A DNA stretch of 64,000 nt from Chitinophaga varians (GCF_012641275.1 NZ_JABAIA010000004.1:744001-808000), one strand, 5' to 3'; counted from the stretch's first letter, positions 52,005 through 61,492 are shown. Notes: generated from the sequence alone by a model not told the origin. Program-made: numbers and translations.

Positions 52005-53534
52005 TTACAGGTCGAATTTAATGCCCTGTGCCAGCGGCAGTTTGTCGGAGTAGTTGATGGTATTGGTTTGGCGGCGCATATATGCTTTCCATGCGTCTGA
52101 GCCGCTTTCCCTGCCGCCACCTGTTTCTTTTTCACCGCCGAAGGCGCCGCCTATTTCTGCACCGGAAGTACCGATGTTGACATTGGCGATGCCACAGTCG
52201 GAACCGGCAGCAGAGAGGAACTGTTCTGCTTCGCGGAGGTTCAGCGTCATGATGGCAGAGGAGAGGCCTTGTGGCACGTCGTTCTGCATGGCGATGGCTT
52301 CGGTGAGGGTTTGGTATTTCATCACGTAAAGAATAGGCGCGAAGGTTTCGTGCTGTACGATGGCGTAGGTGTTTTCTACGGCAGCGATACAGGGTTTCAC
52401 GTAGCAGCCGGATTCATATCCTGCTCCTTCGAGGACGCCGCCTTCCACGAGGAAGGTACCGCCTTGTTCTTTTACCTGGGAGATAGTGCTCAGGTAGGCG
52501 TTGACCGCATCCTTGTCAATCAGCGGGCCTACGTGGTTCTTTTCATCCAGCGGATTGCCGATGCGGAGCTGTGCGTATGCTTTTACCAGTTTAGCGGTAA
52601 AGGCGTCGTACACGCTTTCATGGATGATGAGGCGGCGGGTGGAGGTGCAACGTTGACCGGCAGTGCCTACCGCGCCGAATACTGCGCCGATGAGGGTCAT
52701 GTCGAGGTCTGCGTCTTTAGATACGATGATCGCGTTGTTACCGCCCAGTTCCAGCAGGGAGCGGCCCAGGCGTGCTCCTACGGCGGCGCCTACGCTCTTG
52801 CCCATGCGGGTGGAGCCGGTAGCTGATACCAGCGGAACACGATGGTCGTTGGACATCCATTCGCCGGTTTCGCGACCGCCGGTCACCAGGCAGCAAACGC
52901 CTTCCGGTACATTATTGGCGGCGAATACGGTTTCGACTATACGTTGACAGGCCAGTGCGGTCACGGGTGTTTTTTCGGAAGGCTTCCAAACACATACGTT
53001 GCCGCAAACCCATGCCAGCATGGAGTTCCAGCTCCATACCGCCACCGGGAAGTTAAAGGCGGAGATAATAGCGGTGATACCCAGCGGATGCCATTGCTCA
53101 TACATGCGGTGGCCCGGACGTTCGGAGTGCATGCTCAGGCCGTAGAGCTGGCGGGAGAGACCTACTGCGAAATCGCAGATATCGATCATCTCCTGTACTT
53201 CTCCATAACCTTCCTGCAGGCTTTTACCCATTTCATAGGAAACGAGGCGGCCCAGCTGTTCTTTATGTGCACGCAGCGCTTCGCCGATCTGGCGCACAAT
53301 TTCCCCTCTTCTCGGAGCGGGCCACTGGCGCCACTCTTTGAAGGCTTCCTGTGCTACGGCGATCACCGCGTCATAGTTACTGCGGTCTGCACTTTTAACG
53401 GTGGCAATCGTCTTGTTGTCTACCGGCGATACGGACACAATATCTGCTCCGCCGGCTTCCAGCCAGTGTTTGCCGGTGCTGACGCCGCTCTGCTGCGCGC
53501 TGATGCCAAAAGCTTTTAAAATATCATCTGCCAT
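52005..53534 (-). CDS. ALDH7-type 2-aminoadipic-6-semialdehyde dehydrogenase
   Basis: A 509-residue aldehyde dehydrogenase. The active-site Glu lies in LLELGGNNAII (about residue 260) and the catalytic Cys in GTAGQRCTSTRRL (about residue 294). These segments and the full-length match fit the ALDH7 (antiquitin) group, which oxidises 2-aminoadipate semialdehyde to 2-aminoadipate. It is the last gene of a three-gene operon (dehydrogenase, DUF1338, ALDH7), 23 bases after the DUF1338 gene. No signal peptide, so cytoplasmic. Confidence 0.92.
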   Translation of the reverse strand: MADDILKAFGISAQQSGVSTGKHWLEAGGADIVSVSPVDNKTIATVKSADRSNYDAVIAVAQEAFKEWRQWPAPRRGEIVRQIGEALRAHKEQLGRLVSYEMGKSLQEGYGEVQEMIDICDFAVGLSRQLYGLSMHSERPGHRMYEQWHPLGITAIISAFNFPVAVWSWNSMLAWVCGNVCVWKPSEKTPVTALACQRIVETVFAANNVPEGVCCLVTGGRETGEWMSNDHRVPLVSATGSTRMGKSVGAAVGARLGRSLLELGGNNAIIVSKDADLDMTLIGAVFGAVGTAGQRCTSTRRLIIHESVYDAFTAKLVKAYAQLRIGNPLDEKNHVGPLIDKDAVNAYLSTISQVKEQGGTFLVEGGVLEGAGYESGCYVKPCIAAVENTYAIVQHETFAPILYVMKYQTLTEAIAMQNDVPQGLSSAIMTLNLREAEQFLSAAGSDCGIANVNIGTSGAEIGGAFGGEKETGGGRESGSDAWKAYMRRQTNTINYSDKLPLAQGIKFDL

Positions 53535-53557
53535 GGTGGGTGTATTAGTAAACTAAA

Positions 53558-54448
53558 TTAGGAACTTTTTTTCGTTTGGGTGGAGTACGTGCTTTCGAAG
53601 ATTTTGTCGGCATTGCCTGCTTCAAAGCCTTCCCGGCGGTGTTCGCGACGGACAGCGCCGGCCGGAAGGTCTGCAAATTCGGGCAGCACTTTCCTTTCCG
53701 CAAATTCCACATAGGAACCGGCTATTTTGATGGTTTCGCCACCGGCGAAGGTGGCTGGTATCATACCTGCTACCGTAGCACTTTGCAGCAGTTTGCCATC
53801 GGGGCTGGTCTTGATTTTTCCGCCGGCGTCATTGAGAATAAAACCGTTTTGTTCCAGGAACTGGTTGAACTCCGCAATGGTGTTGTATCCTGCGGGCAGG
53901 TTATGTACGCTCACCGTAAAATGGTTCAGGTAATAGCGGTTGTAAATCACCCACGCGGCGTATTCGCTTTCAGCAGCCAGCGCCTGGAAATCCGCCAGGG
54001 TAGGCGTACGCCAGAGGCCACTGTGCAGGAAGGTGTCTACGGCTTTGCTGTCGTCCAGGTCCAGGAGCGTGACGGGGTCCGCTTTTACTTCATCGGTATA
54101 ACTGGTAATGATGTCCTGTGCCTGTTGGCTCAGGTCAGTCACCCGCAGCTCGCTGATAAAGATGCGCGGGTACTTCGGCAATGGCGGCGCATACCACCAT
54201 GCGTCCAGCTTTTTGGAGGCAAAATAGTAGTGGTCCATTTTCGTATAGCCGTAATGGAGAAAAATTTTCTCCAGTGACTGTACGCCGAGTTGCGGTACTC
54301 CCATGGTACGGAAGGCGATATGGTCATTCTCGATATCGTCCGCTTTCCCGATTAATCCGTTGCTGACCATGGCAGCGATCACTGCTGACACGTCCGGCAC
54401 CCGCTCCTGGTAACGGCTCATCAGGCCGTTTAATACTTCTTGTAACAT
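53558..54448 (-). CDS. DUF1338 protein, probable 2-oxoadipate dioxygenase/decarboxylase
   Basis: A 296-residue iron-dependent enzyme of the DUF1338 family; the Pseudomonas member HglS turns 2-oxoadipate into 2-hydroxyglutarate in lysine breakdown. Here His43-x3-Arg47 (DHIAFRT) and a second histidine in YYLNHFTVSVH match the metal-binding arrangement of the family, and a Glu occurs in SYVEFAERKVLPEF. It is shorter than HglS. It lies 42 bases downstream of the saccharopine dehydrogenase-like gene. Confidence 0.85.
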   Translation of the reverse strand: MLQEVLNGLMSRYQERVPDVSAVIAAMVSNGLIGKADDIENDHIAFRTMGVPQLGVQSLEKIFLHYGYTKMDHYYFASKKLDAWWYAPPLPKYPRIFISELRVTDLSQQAQDIITSYTDEVKADPVTLLDLDDSKAVDTFLHSGLWRTPTLADFQALAAESEYAAWVIYNRYYLNHFTVSVHNLPAGYNTIAEFNQFLEQNGFILNDAGGKIKTSPDGKLLQSATVAGMIPATFAGGETIKIAGSYVEFAERKVLPEFADLPAGAVRREHRREGFEAGNADKIFESTYSTQTKKSS

Positions 54449-54490
54449 GGCGTTTGTTTGAGCTTCCTGCGGCCAGCCTGTGGCTGACTG

Positions 54491-55561
54491 CTAATTATAA
54501 TATTGAGCAAACCTGTTGCTGATCAGGTCTTTGAAAATCACGTCTTCCTGTTTTACAAATCCACTGCCCGGCAGCAGGCCTTTGGCATGGAGGTCTATCA
54601 CTGCGCAGGCCGCACCGGCGGTGGTGAGCTGGATAGCCGTAAAGTCTTTGCCGCCTATCTCCTGGTTATAGATCTTACGGGAGTAGGAGCGCTGAACCGA
54701 CCGGCCATTCACGGTACCGGATACGGACACAAATACCAGTACCACGTCTTGTGGGGTGAAAGGTATGCTATCTTCCATAATTTCCTTCAGGACATCCCTT
54801 TTTTTATTGAGTTTCAGCTCGTTGAGCAATATTTTCATCAGTTGGCAATGGCCGGGATACCTTACGGTTTTATAGTCGAGGTTGTATACTTTGCCATCCA
54901 GTATTTCCGCCAGGGCAGAAAGGCCGCCGGACGTATTAAAGGCTTCGTATTCCACACCGTCGAGGGCAAAACGTTCGTAGCCTTCGAGAGGCATTACCTC
55001 CTTGCGTTCGCCTTCATAGATGGCATCGCAGGGATTGCAGTATTCGTTGATCAGGCCGTCTGTGCTCCAGGTCAGATTGTACATCAGGCTGTTGGTCGGA
55101 AACTGTGGCAGGGCACCTACGCGCAGCTTTACCGAATCGAGGGTATCGAACTGTTTGGCGATGTCATAAGCGGCGATGCTGATGAAACCCGGCGCCAGTC
55201 CACATTGTGGCATAAAACTCACATCCGCCTGCGCTGCAATTTCGCGGATAGCGTTTGTGGTGGCCACGTCTTCGGTCAGGTCGAAGTAGTGTGTTTTCGC
55301 TTTGGCAGCGGCCGCCGCGATTTTGACGTTCAGAAAGAAAGGGCATGCGCTCAGCACCATGTCCTGCGGCTCCAGGGCTTTTTCCAGCGCTGTAGCGTCG
55401 TTTACGTCCAGTCTGGTTTTGCCGATGCCGGTATCAGTACATTTGTCCAGCAATGCCTGGTTACTGTCTGCCAGCGTTACCTGATAGTCACCCGACTGTT
55501 GTAACAGGAATGCAGCTGTTTCGCCGATCTTGCCGGCGCCGATAATCATTACACGTTTCAT
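54491..55561 (-). CDS. Saccharopine dehydrogenase family protein
   Basis: A 356-residue NAD(P)-dependent enzyme with the Rossmann start VMIIGAGKIGETAAFLL and the family segment YFDLTEDVATTNAIREIAAQADVSFMPQCGLAPGFISI. The C-terminal part matches the saccharopine dehydrogenase fold. It is the first gene of the operon with a DUF1338 enzyme and ALDH7, so release of 2-aminoadipate semialdehyde and glutamate from saccharopine is the likely role. A lysine-ketoglutarate reductase gene is not next to it. Confidence 0.88.
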   Translation of the reverse strand: MKRVMIIGAGKIGETAAFLLQQSGDYQVTLADSNQALLDKCTDTGIGKTRLDVNDATALEKALEPQDMVLSACPFFLNVKIAAAAAKAKTHYFDLTEDVATTNAIREIAAQADVSFMPQCGLAPGFISIAAYDIAKQFDTLDSVKLRVGALPQFPTNSLMYNLTWSTDGLINEYCNPCDAIYEGERKEVMPLEGYERFALDGVEYEAFNTSGGLSALAEILDGKVYNLDYKTVRYPGHCQLMKILLNELKLNKKRDVLKEIMEDSIPFTPQDVVLVFVSVSGTVNGRSVQRSYSRKIYNQEIGGKDFTAIQLTTAGAACAVIDLHAKGLLPGSGFVKQEDVIFKDLISNRFAQYYN

Positions 55562-55645
55562 AATCTATTGGAATTATTAATAATACAGAGATACTGGCTG
55601 AAACGTAAGCACAGTATGCCCGCTCTTATACAAGAGGACAGCACC

Positions 55646-55703
55646 TGGTAAAATTTACCAAGTTTGCAGGGCATAATATCGGTATTAAATAAAATTAATA
55701 CCG
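55646..55703. promoter_or_regulatory. Two palindromes upstream of the lysine-breakdown operon
   Basis: TGGTAAA-a-TTTACCA (55646-55660) is a perfect 15-base palindrome, and CGGTATTAA-ataaaa-TTAATACCG (55680-55703) is a perfect 9-bp inverted repeat. Both lie 85-140 bases before the operon start, where a regulator could bind. No matching regulator gene is adjacent. Confidence 0.4.
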
Positions 55704-56000
55704 GTGCGGCCGTTACAGCGCAACAGGGACCCCTAACAGGGATGGACCTACGAAAAATATGTTCAGGGAAAAAATATTACCTGCCTTTCCAACTCATGGC
55801 ACATGGGAGCAGGTGCTCCGCAGATAGGAGAGAAGAGAGAGTTGTATGTTTAACAGGTAATTCATTGATGATAATGAAAGAGCTAATATAGGGAAAAATT
55901 GCCGAACAGCAGCATAAAGCGGGTAAAGTTTTTCGAAGGCTGGATAAAAATATGGCTGACAAGGCGGAGGGGCGGTGGTTTCGGAGGAAGCAACAATAAA
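55704..56000. other. Gene-free part of the gap between panB and the lysine operon
   Basis: A 75-codon plus-strand frame spans 55664-55891 but lacks coding signs. No other feature is seen here. Confidence 0.4.
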
Positions 56001-56112
56001 ACACGCCGCAGGCCTATGACAATTTTCCCTTTGCACAGGGAAGATGACCAAAGTCCTGCGGCGTGCCGGTAGTACCTGCTAAAACAATGCTGACGCGGTG
56101 TCAGGGCAGGTA
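56001..56112 (-). terminator. Two tandem two-tier hairpins after panB
   Basis: CACGCCGCAGG (56002-56012) pairs with CCTGCGGCGTG (56055-56065) around a smaller TTCCC/GGGAA stem, and TACCTGC (56073-56079) pairs with GCAGGTA (56106-56112) around CTGAC/GTCAG. On the minus strand the far hairpin is followed by TTTTATTG, so the pair probably ends panB transcription. Confidence 0.65.
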
Positions 56113-56118
56113 GTATGA

Positions 56119-56934
56119 CTAATATTGTTCGTTGTCGTTCGGGAAATCCTTCGTTTTTACATCTTTGATGTAGGCCTGTGTGGCGCCATAAATTTCTGTG
56201 TAAAGATCGAGGTAACGGCGGAGAAAACGGGGCTTGAACTCCTTGTTGATACCAAGCATATCATGCATCACCAGCACCTGTCCGTCTACATGTTTACCGG
56301 CGCCAATACCGATAATCGGAATATGTACCGCCTCGGCCACTTCTTTGGCCAGGGAGGCAGGGATCTTTTCCAGTACGATAGCGAAGCAACCTGCGTCCTG
56401 GAGCAGTTTTGCATCGGCGATCAGCTTTTTGGCTTCTGCTTCTTCGGTGGCCCTTACGGCGTAGGTGCCAAATTTATAGATGGACTGTGGGGTGAGGCCC
56501 AGATGCCCCATCACGGGAACACCGGCGGAGATGATCCTTTTTACGGATTCAATGATTTCCTCGCCGCCTTCTATTTTGATGCCATGGGCACCTGTTTCCT
56601 TCATGATGCGGATGGCTGAACTGAGGGCTTCCTTGGAATTGCCCTGGTAGGAGCCAAAAGGAAGGTCTACCACCACAAAGCAGCGTTTGATGGCGCGTAT
56701 AACAGATGATGCGTGATAGATCATCTGATCAAGCGTAATAGGCAGGGTAGTTTCATGACCGGCCATTACGTTGGAAGCGGAGTCGCCCACCAGGATAACG
56801 TCGATGCCGGCATCGTCAAAAATCCTGGCCATGGAAAAATCATAGGCTGTGATCATGGAGATTTTTTCTCCGTCGACTTTCATCTTCTGCAAAACATGCG
56901 TAGTGATACGCTTTACGTCCTTATGAACAGACAT
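56119..56934 (-). CDS. panB: 3-methyl-2-oxobutanoate hydroxymethyltransferase
   Basis: A 271-residue enzyme of pantothenate synthesis that adds a hydroxymethyl group from methylene-THF to 2-oxoisovalerate. Family signatures are [33 protein letters not shown] at the start, the magnesium-binding Asp residues in VGDSAS and VVDLPFGSY, and [17 protein letters not shown]. Standard length. panD and panC lie 5-7 kb away on the same strand. Confidence 0.96.
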   Translation of the reverse strand: MSVHKDVKRITTHVLQKMKVDGEKISMITAYDFSMARIFDDAGIDVILVGDSASNVMAGHETTLPITLDQMIYHASSVIRAIKRCFVVVDLPFGSYQGNSKEALSSAIRIMKETGAHGIKIEGGEEIIESVKRIISAGVPVMGHLGLTPQSIYKFGTYAVRATEEAEAKKLIADAKLLQDAGCFAIVLEKIPASLAKEVAEAVHIPIIGIGAGKHVDGQVLVMHDMLGINKEFKPRFLRRYLDLYTEIYGATQAYIKDVKTKDFPNDNEQY

Positions 56935-57012
56935 AGCAATGTTGTTTTATACCAAAAATTCCCCCAAAGGTTATGATATAAAAAGAAAAAAGGAAAATTA
57001 TTTTATGTGTGG

Positions 57013-57912
57013 TCACTGGAAACCATTGGCCGGAACGGCTATTTCGCGGTACAGCGCCTGTATCAGCCCATCGGCGAGACCGATTTTGGGCACGTATATT
57101 TCTTCGGCTCCGGCCCAGCGCATCACATTGATGTATATCTGAAGGGCGGGTACGATCACGTCTGCACGGTCTTCCCGCAGGTTATAGAGGTGAATGCGTT
57201 CCTCGACTGTAAATGCGCTGAATTCCTTATAGTAATCTTTAAGTGTGTCAAGCGAAAGCGGTTTGCCTTCCTTGCGTTTGGAGAGAGAAAATATTTTGTT
57301 GATGTTGCCGCCGGAGCCAATGGCGATCACCGGTCCGATGGTCCTGAGCTGCTGTTTGAGAAAATCCTTCAGCTGCTGCCAGGCACTGTCGGGCACCTGC
57401 TGATGCAGCAGGCGGATGGTGCCTATATTGAATGATTCTTTGAAAACGAGACGGGTGCCGCTGAAGAGCGTGAGCTCGGTACTGCCGCCGCCTACGTCAA
57501 TATACAGGTATGATTTTGTTTTGTCGAGATGTTCGGCAATATGGTTTTCGTAAATATAAGACGCTTCTTCCTGTCCGGAGATGATTTGGATATCAATACC
57601 GGTCTGTGTCCTTACTTCCTGTAAAATCATGTTGCCATTGGAGGCGTCACGCATGGCAGAGGTAGCGCATGCTTTCAGGTATTTCACTTCATAAACGTCC
57701 AGCAGCAGTTTGTATGCTTTGATGGTGTCTATCAGATGAGTGGCCCTTTTTTCTGAAATAGAGCCATGGTCAAACACGTCGAAACCGAGCCGCAGCGGTA
57801 CTCTTATCAGGTTCACTTTGGTAAAGTCCATCGTTCCCGCACCGTTGGGTGACGCTTCGGAGATCAGCAACCGGGCAGCATTGGAACCAATATCAATCGC
57901 AGCTAATTTCAT
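57013..57912 (-). CDS. Exopolyphosphatase-like phosphatase (Ppx/GppA family)
   Basis: A 299-residue protein of the ASKHA fold. It starts with the phosphate-loop motif LAAIDIGSNAARLLISE and later has YLYIDVGGGSTELTLF and IAIGSGGNINKIFSL. Ppx/GppA enzymes remove phosphate from polyphosphate chains or from pppGpp. At 299 residues it has only the two core domains. ppk1 lies 137 bases upstream on the same strand, so these are the two halves of polyphosphate turnover. A TATTTTTG box on the minus strand at 57937-57944 is a likely own promoter. Confidence 0.92.
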   Translation of the reverse strand: MKLAAIDIGSNAARLLISEASPNGAGTMDFTKVNLIRVPLRLGFDVFDHGSISEKRATHLIDTIKAYKLLLDVYEVKYLKACATSAMRDASNGNMILQEVRTQTGIDIQIISGQEEASYIYENHIAEHLDKTKSYLYIDVGGGSTELTLFSGTRLVFKESFNIGTIRLLHQQVPDSAWQQLKDFLKQQLRTIGPVIAIGSGGNINKIFSLSKRKEGKPLSLDTLKDYYKEFSAFTVEERIHLYNLREDRADVIVPALQIYINVMRWAGAEEIYVPKIGLADGLIQALYREIAVPANGFQ

Positions 57913-57936
57913 TAATTATCAGTCTGTTTTAAGCCA

Positions 57937-57944
57937 CAAAAATA
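57937..57944 (-). promoter_or_regulatory. Probable -7 box of the ppx-like gene
   Basis: TATTTTTG on the minus strand, full match, 25 bases before the start codon. No -33 box is clear. Confidence 0.4.
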
Positions 57945-57954
57945 ACACTTTTCA

Positions 57955-58046
57955 TTTTGGGATTTCCTGATTTTCGATTTGGGGATTTGAGACCCGATGA
58001 AATGGCTGCTTCAATAAGTCATAAATCGGAAATCAGAAATCCAAAG
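57955..58046. repeat. AT-rich inverted repeat between ppk1 and the ppx-like gene
   Basis: TTTGGGATTTCCTGATTTTCGATTTGG on the left (two parts) faces ATCGGAAATCAGAAATCC on the right, with a middle of about 50 bases. It probably ends ppk1 transcription, which runs leftwards. Confidence 0.6.
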
Positions 58047-58049
58047 ATA

Positions 58050-60254
58050 TTATTTGTACTGCTTGTCGTGCAGGTATTTATAAATCTCGATTTGTGTGCG
58101 GATTTTTTTGTCGCCTTCCTTCTTGTACTGGTTGGTTTGTTCGTTGTCCAGTATACGGGCTTTTACATTACCGCTGAGCTGGATGTTCATGATGTCCACC
58201 AGTTCTTTACGTATATCCGGGTCCGTTATAGGCACTGCTGCTTCCACGCGGTGGTCGAGGTTACGTACCATCCAGTCGCAGGAGGCGATGTACACTTTTT
58301 CGGCGCCGCCATGATGAAAAATGAATACGCGCGCATGTTCGAGGTATTCATCCACGATGCTTACAGCGGTGATGTCCTTTTTCCATTTTTTGTTTTCTGT
58401 GTAAGCGCAACAGATACCGCGGATCACCATCTTGATATCTACGCCGGCTTTGGCCGCTTCATAGAGCTTGCCGATGAGCAGGGAGTCGGAGAGGGAGTTC
58501 ATCTTCAGCACCATGCCCGCTTTCTTTTTGTTTTTGGCGTTTTTGATCTCGCGGTCTATCAGGCGGATGTAGGTATCACGCATATTGAGCGGGCTTACCG
58601 GCAGTGTTTTACAGCCTTCCAGGATTTTGACATCGTGGCGGGGACTTTCCAGGTAAGAGAAGATGCGGTTGATGTCTGCGATCACCGAGCGGTTAGCGGT
58701 CAACAGGCAATGGTCGCCATATACCTGGGCCGTTCTTTCGTTGAGGTTGCCGGTGCTGACAAAGCCGCACTGCACGGTTTTGGTGCCGATCCTTTTTTTG
58801 ATCACGCACAGCTTGGCATGCACTTTCGTATCGGGAATGCCGAGGAATACTTTTACGCCTTCATCTTCGAGACGTGCCTTCCAGTCGAGGTTGGCCGCTT
58901 CATCGAAGCGGGCACGCAGTTCCAGCACTACCGTCACATGTTTGCCGTTACGGGCCGCGTTTACCAGCGCATTGACTATTTTGGAATTACGGGCAAGCCT
59001 GTACGCCGTAATTTTAATGGAAGACACGTTCGGATCGATAGCTGCTTCCCGCAGCAGGTCGATGATGGTATCGAACGAGTGATAGGGAAAGTGCAGCATC
59101 ACATCCTGGCGCTGTATCACGTGCATCACGCTGGGCGCATCGGCAAACAGCGGATGGATAAAGGTTTTACGGTGCGTATGTGGCGGAAAGATGGATTCCG
59201 GAAAATCCATAAAGTCTTTGAAGTTATGGATACGGGAGCCGGGAATGAGGTTGTCTTTGCCAGAGAGGCCCATTCTGCGGATCAGGTATTCCAGCAGCAG
59301 GGGATCGATGTCCTTGTCATATACAAACCGCACGGGCTTGCCTTTGCGCCGGTCTTTCAGGCCTTTTTCAATCTGATGGATAAGGCTGTCGGATATATCG
59401 TTGTCGATGTCCAGTTCCGCATCGCGGGTCACCTTGATGATATGGGAAGAGAACTTATCGTAGCCGAAGTAGGAGAAGATATGCGGAAGACAGAAGCGTA
59501 TCAGGTCTTCCAGCAGGATGATATCATGTTCGCCTTCTTTGGAAGGGAGGATGATAAACCGTGGCAATACGTTGGAAGGTATTTCAATCAGCGCAAATTT
59601 CTGACGCACGGAGTTGTCCTGCCGGGCCAGTACTACAGCGAGATAAATGGATTTATCACGCAGGATGGGAAACTGCTGGATGCTTTCAATCATCAGCGGG
59701 ATGATATTGGTGCGCACCTGTTCATTGAAGTAGTTGAGCACAAATTTTTGTTGTTCCCGGTTGAGATGTTTTTCGGTCCGCAGGAAGATATGCATTGTTT
59801 CCAGTTCCTGTGCGATGTCTTTCCAGATGCGGTCAAACTCGCGCTGCTGGTCTATTACCGTGGCTTGTATGTCGTCGAGTATTTTCCCCGGGTTTTCTTC
59901 CAGGTGCATTTTGTTGGACTTGTTGATGGACATCATGCGTTTGAGGGTGGCTACCCTGACGCGGAAAAATTCATCGAGGTTGTTGGAGAAGATACCGAGG
60001 AAGCGGATACGTTCCCGCAGGGGGACGGTACTGTCTGCGGCTTCCTGCAGCACGCGGGCGTTAAACGACAGCCAGCTGATATCCCGGGGAATCATTTTTT
60101 TGGTGGGGATTACCGGGGCTGCAGGGGTTAGGATTTTATTGACCGGGGCCTTTTGGGCCGATGTTTTTTTGACCGTATTTTTTTTGCCGGTGTTTTTCTT
60201 TGATACTATAGTTGGTGTCATAATTTCCAGATTCTCCGTATGCGGCATCTTCAT
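58050..60254 (-). CDS. ppk1: Polyphosphate kinase 1
   Basis: A 734-residue enzyme that builds polyphosphate from ATP. After a Lys/Thr/Pro-rich start of about 50 residues it shows the PPK1 signature PRDISWLSFNARVLQEAAD, the long NLDEFFRVRVA region, and two phospholipase-D-like halves with KVHAKLCVIKKR and HGGAEKVYIASCDWM. The histidine in KVHAKL is the expected phosphohistidine. The start could be the ATG at 60254 or at 60221. The N-terminal tail is longer than in E. coli. Confidence 0.94.
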   Translation of the reverse strand: MKMPHTENLEIMTPTIVSKKNTGKKNTVKKTSAQKAPVNKILTPAAPVIPTKKMIPRDISWLSFNARVLQEAADSTVPLRERIRFLGIFSNNLDEFFRVRVATLKRMMSINKSNKMHLEENPGKILDDIQATVIDQQREFDRIWKDIAQELETMHIFLRTEKHLNREQQKFVLNYFNEQVRTNIIPLMIESIQQFPILRDKSIYLAVVLARQDNSVRQKFALIEIPSNVLPRFIILPSKEGEHDIILLEDLIRFCLPHIFSYFGYDKFSSHIIKVTRDAELDIDNDISDSLIHQIEKGLKDRRKGKPVRFVYDKDIDPLLLEYLIRRMGLSGKDNLIPGSRIHNFKDFMDFPESIFPPHTHRKTFIHPLFADAPSVMHVIQRQDVMLHFPYHSFDTIIDLLREAAIDPNVSSIKITAYRLARNSKIVNALVNAARNGKHVTVVLELRARFDEAANLDWKARLEDEGVKVFLGIPDTKVHAKLCVIKKRIGTKTVQCGFVSTGNLNERTAQVYGDHCLLTANRSVIADINRIFSYLESPRHDVKILEGCKTLPVSPLNMRDTYIRLIDREIKNAKNKKKAGMVLKMNSLSDSLLIGKLYEAAKAGVDIKMVIRGICCAYTENKKWKKDITAVSIVDEYLEHARVFIFHHGGAEKVYIASCDWMVRNLDHRVEAAVPITDPDIRKELVDIMNIQLSGNVKARILDNEQTNQYKKEGDKKIRTQIEIYKYLHDKQYK

Positions 60255-60469
60255 ACAAACAGGTTTACATTCAAAAAATTCACGTTGTTCAATCCACGAT
60301 AATACAGCTTTCGCAGATGTGATGCCATTAATTTAAAGTTAAGAAAAAGCTGTCAAACCAGCGCAGTGTGCAGAAATAAAAGGATGGGGATGACATGGGG
60401 GCACGGCATGATCATCACGACTGCGTTTATACACAGCTGTTATAAGGGTGTAGTGTAGCAGGGTATGGA

Positions 60470-61492
60470 TCAGGATTTGGCCGGAGCCGCTGTTTGTTTT
60501 TTATTGAGGATGGGCAGGGCCACCAGGCTGAGGAAGCCTACGAAGACCACGAGCAGTGTTTGTACCACCCATATGATCCAGCCGAAGGCGTACCCGATCA
60601 CGTAGGAGATGCCATAGAGTTCAAGGGCTTTTTGTACCAGTGCCTGATAGGCGCCGATGCCACCTGGGGTGACGATCATGCCGATGCTGCCGATCATGAG
60701 CACTGCGAGGGCGGCGCTGATGCCGAGATGGGAGGTTTCCTGCAGGCAATAGAAGCCGATATATACCTGGGAGAGGTAGCAGCCCCATATGAGGATGCTT
60801 TGCAGGATGAACGACCATTTGTTTTCCATTTTGCCGATGGACAAGATGCCTTCCATGACGCCTTTGGCCAGTGCTTTGACAGTGATGGCCGCTTTAGAGC
60901 GGGCAAACCGGCGCAGCAGCCAGAGGAGGGCAAGTATGAACACCATCACCGCAGCGGCCAGCAGCAGGAGCTGCGTACCGTTGGCATTGGCTATTTTAGC
61001 CGCAATGGGCAGGTAGATGTCGTGATGGACGTAGGCGCCCAGGACATCGATCTGCGTGAGGATGGTAACAGCTATCAGCAGCAGGAGGCAGACCATGTCA
61101 ACAGCTCTTTCCGCGATCATGGTGCCTACGAGTTTATCGGCCGGTATTTTTTCGTATTGTGCCAGAATGCCGCAGCGGGTCACTTCCCCGAGCCTGGGAA
61201 CGGCCAGGTTGGCGAGGTATCCTACCATGACGGCGAAGAACGTGTTAAGCGTGGAGGGTTGGTGCCCCAGTGGTTTCATGAGCAGCTTCCAGCGGGTAGC
61301 GCGGAGCCAGTGGCTGACGAGGCCCATCACCACGGCAGGGATGGCCAGCCAGTAGTTGGCTTTGCGGAAAGCGACGTTGATCTGGTCCCATTGTTCCGGT
61401 GTGAGGTCTTTGGTGACCAGCCATATCAGGAGCACCCCGATGCCGAAAAAGCATATAAACTTAATGACGTTCTTAAGCGTTTTGGGCATCAT
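60470..61492 (-). CDS. Lysylphosphatidylglycerol synthase transmembrane-type (YbhN/UPF0104) membrane protein
   Basis: A 340-residue protein with seven to eight membrane segments. It matches the flippase-like region of MprF/LPG synthases, with NVAFRKANYWLAIPAVVMGLVSHWLRATRWKLLMKPLG early on, VGYLANLAVPRLGEVTRCGIL in the middle and MIVTPGGIGAYQALVQKAL late. The catalytic domain of LPG synthase is absent, as is common for this family; lipid transport is the inferred role. Its stop is 215 bases from ppk1. Confidence 0.86.
   Translation of the reverse strand: MMPKTLKNVIKFICFFGIGVLLIWLVTKDLTPEQWDQINVAFRKANYWLAIPAVVMGLVSHWLRATRWKLLMKPLGHQPSTLNTFFAVMVGYLANLAVPRLGEVTRCGILAQYEKIPADKLVGTMIAERAVDMVCLLLLIAVTILTQIDVLGAYVHHDIYLPIAAKIANANGTQLLLLAAAVMVFILALLWLLRRFARSKAAITVKALAKGVMEGILSIGKMENKWSFILQSILIWGCYLSQVYIGFYCLQETSHLGISAALAVLMIGSIGMIVTPGGIGAYQALVQKALELYGISYVIGYAFGWIIWVVQTLLVVFVGFLSLVALPILNKKQTAAPAKS

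Noticed and set aside
55664..55891. A 75-codon frame in the gap upstream of the lysine operon
   Set aside because: No start signal, no domain, and it crosses the palindromes.
57957..60131. A 724-residue plus-strand open frame
   Set aside because: It lies opposite ppk1, whose motifs are complete, and its own sequence has no recognisable domain. Long antisense frames are common in GC-richer coding DNA.
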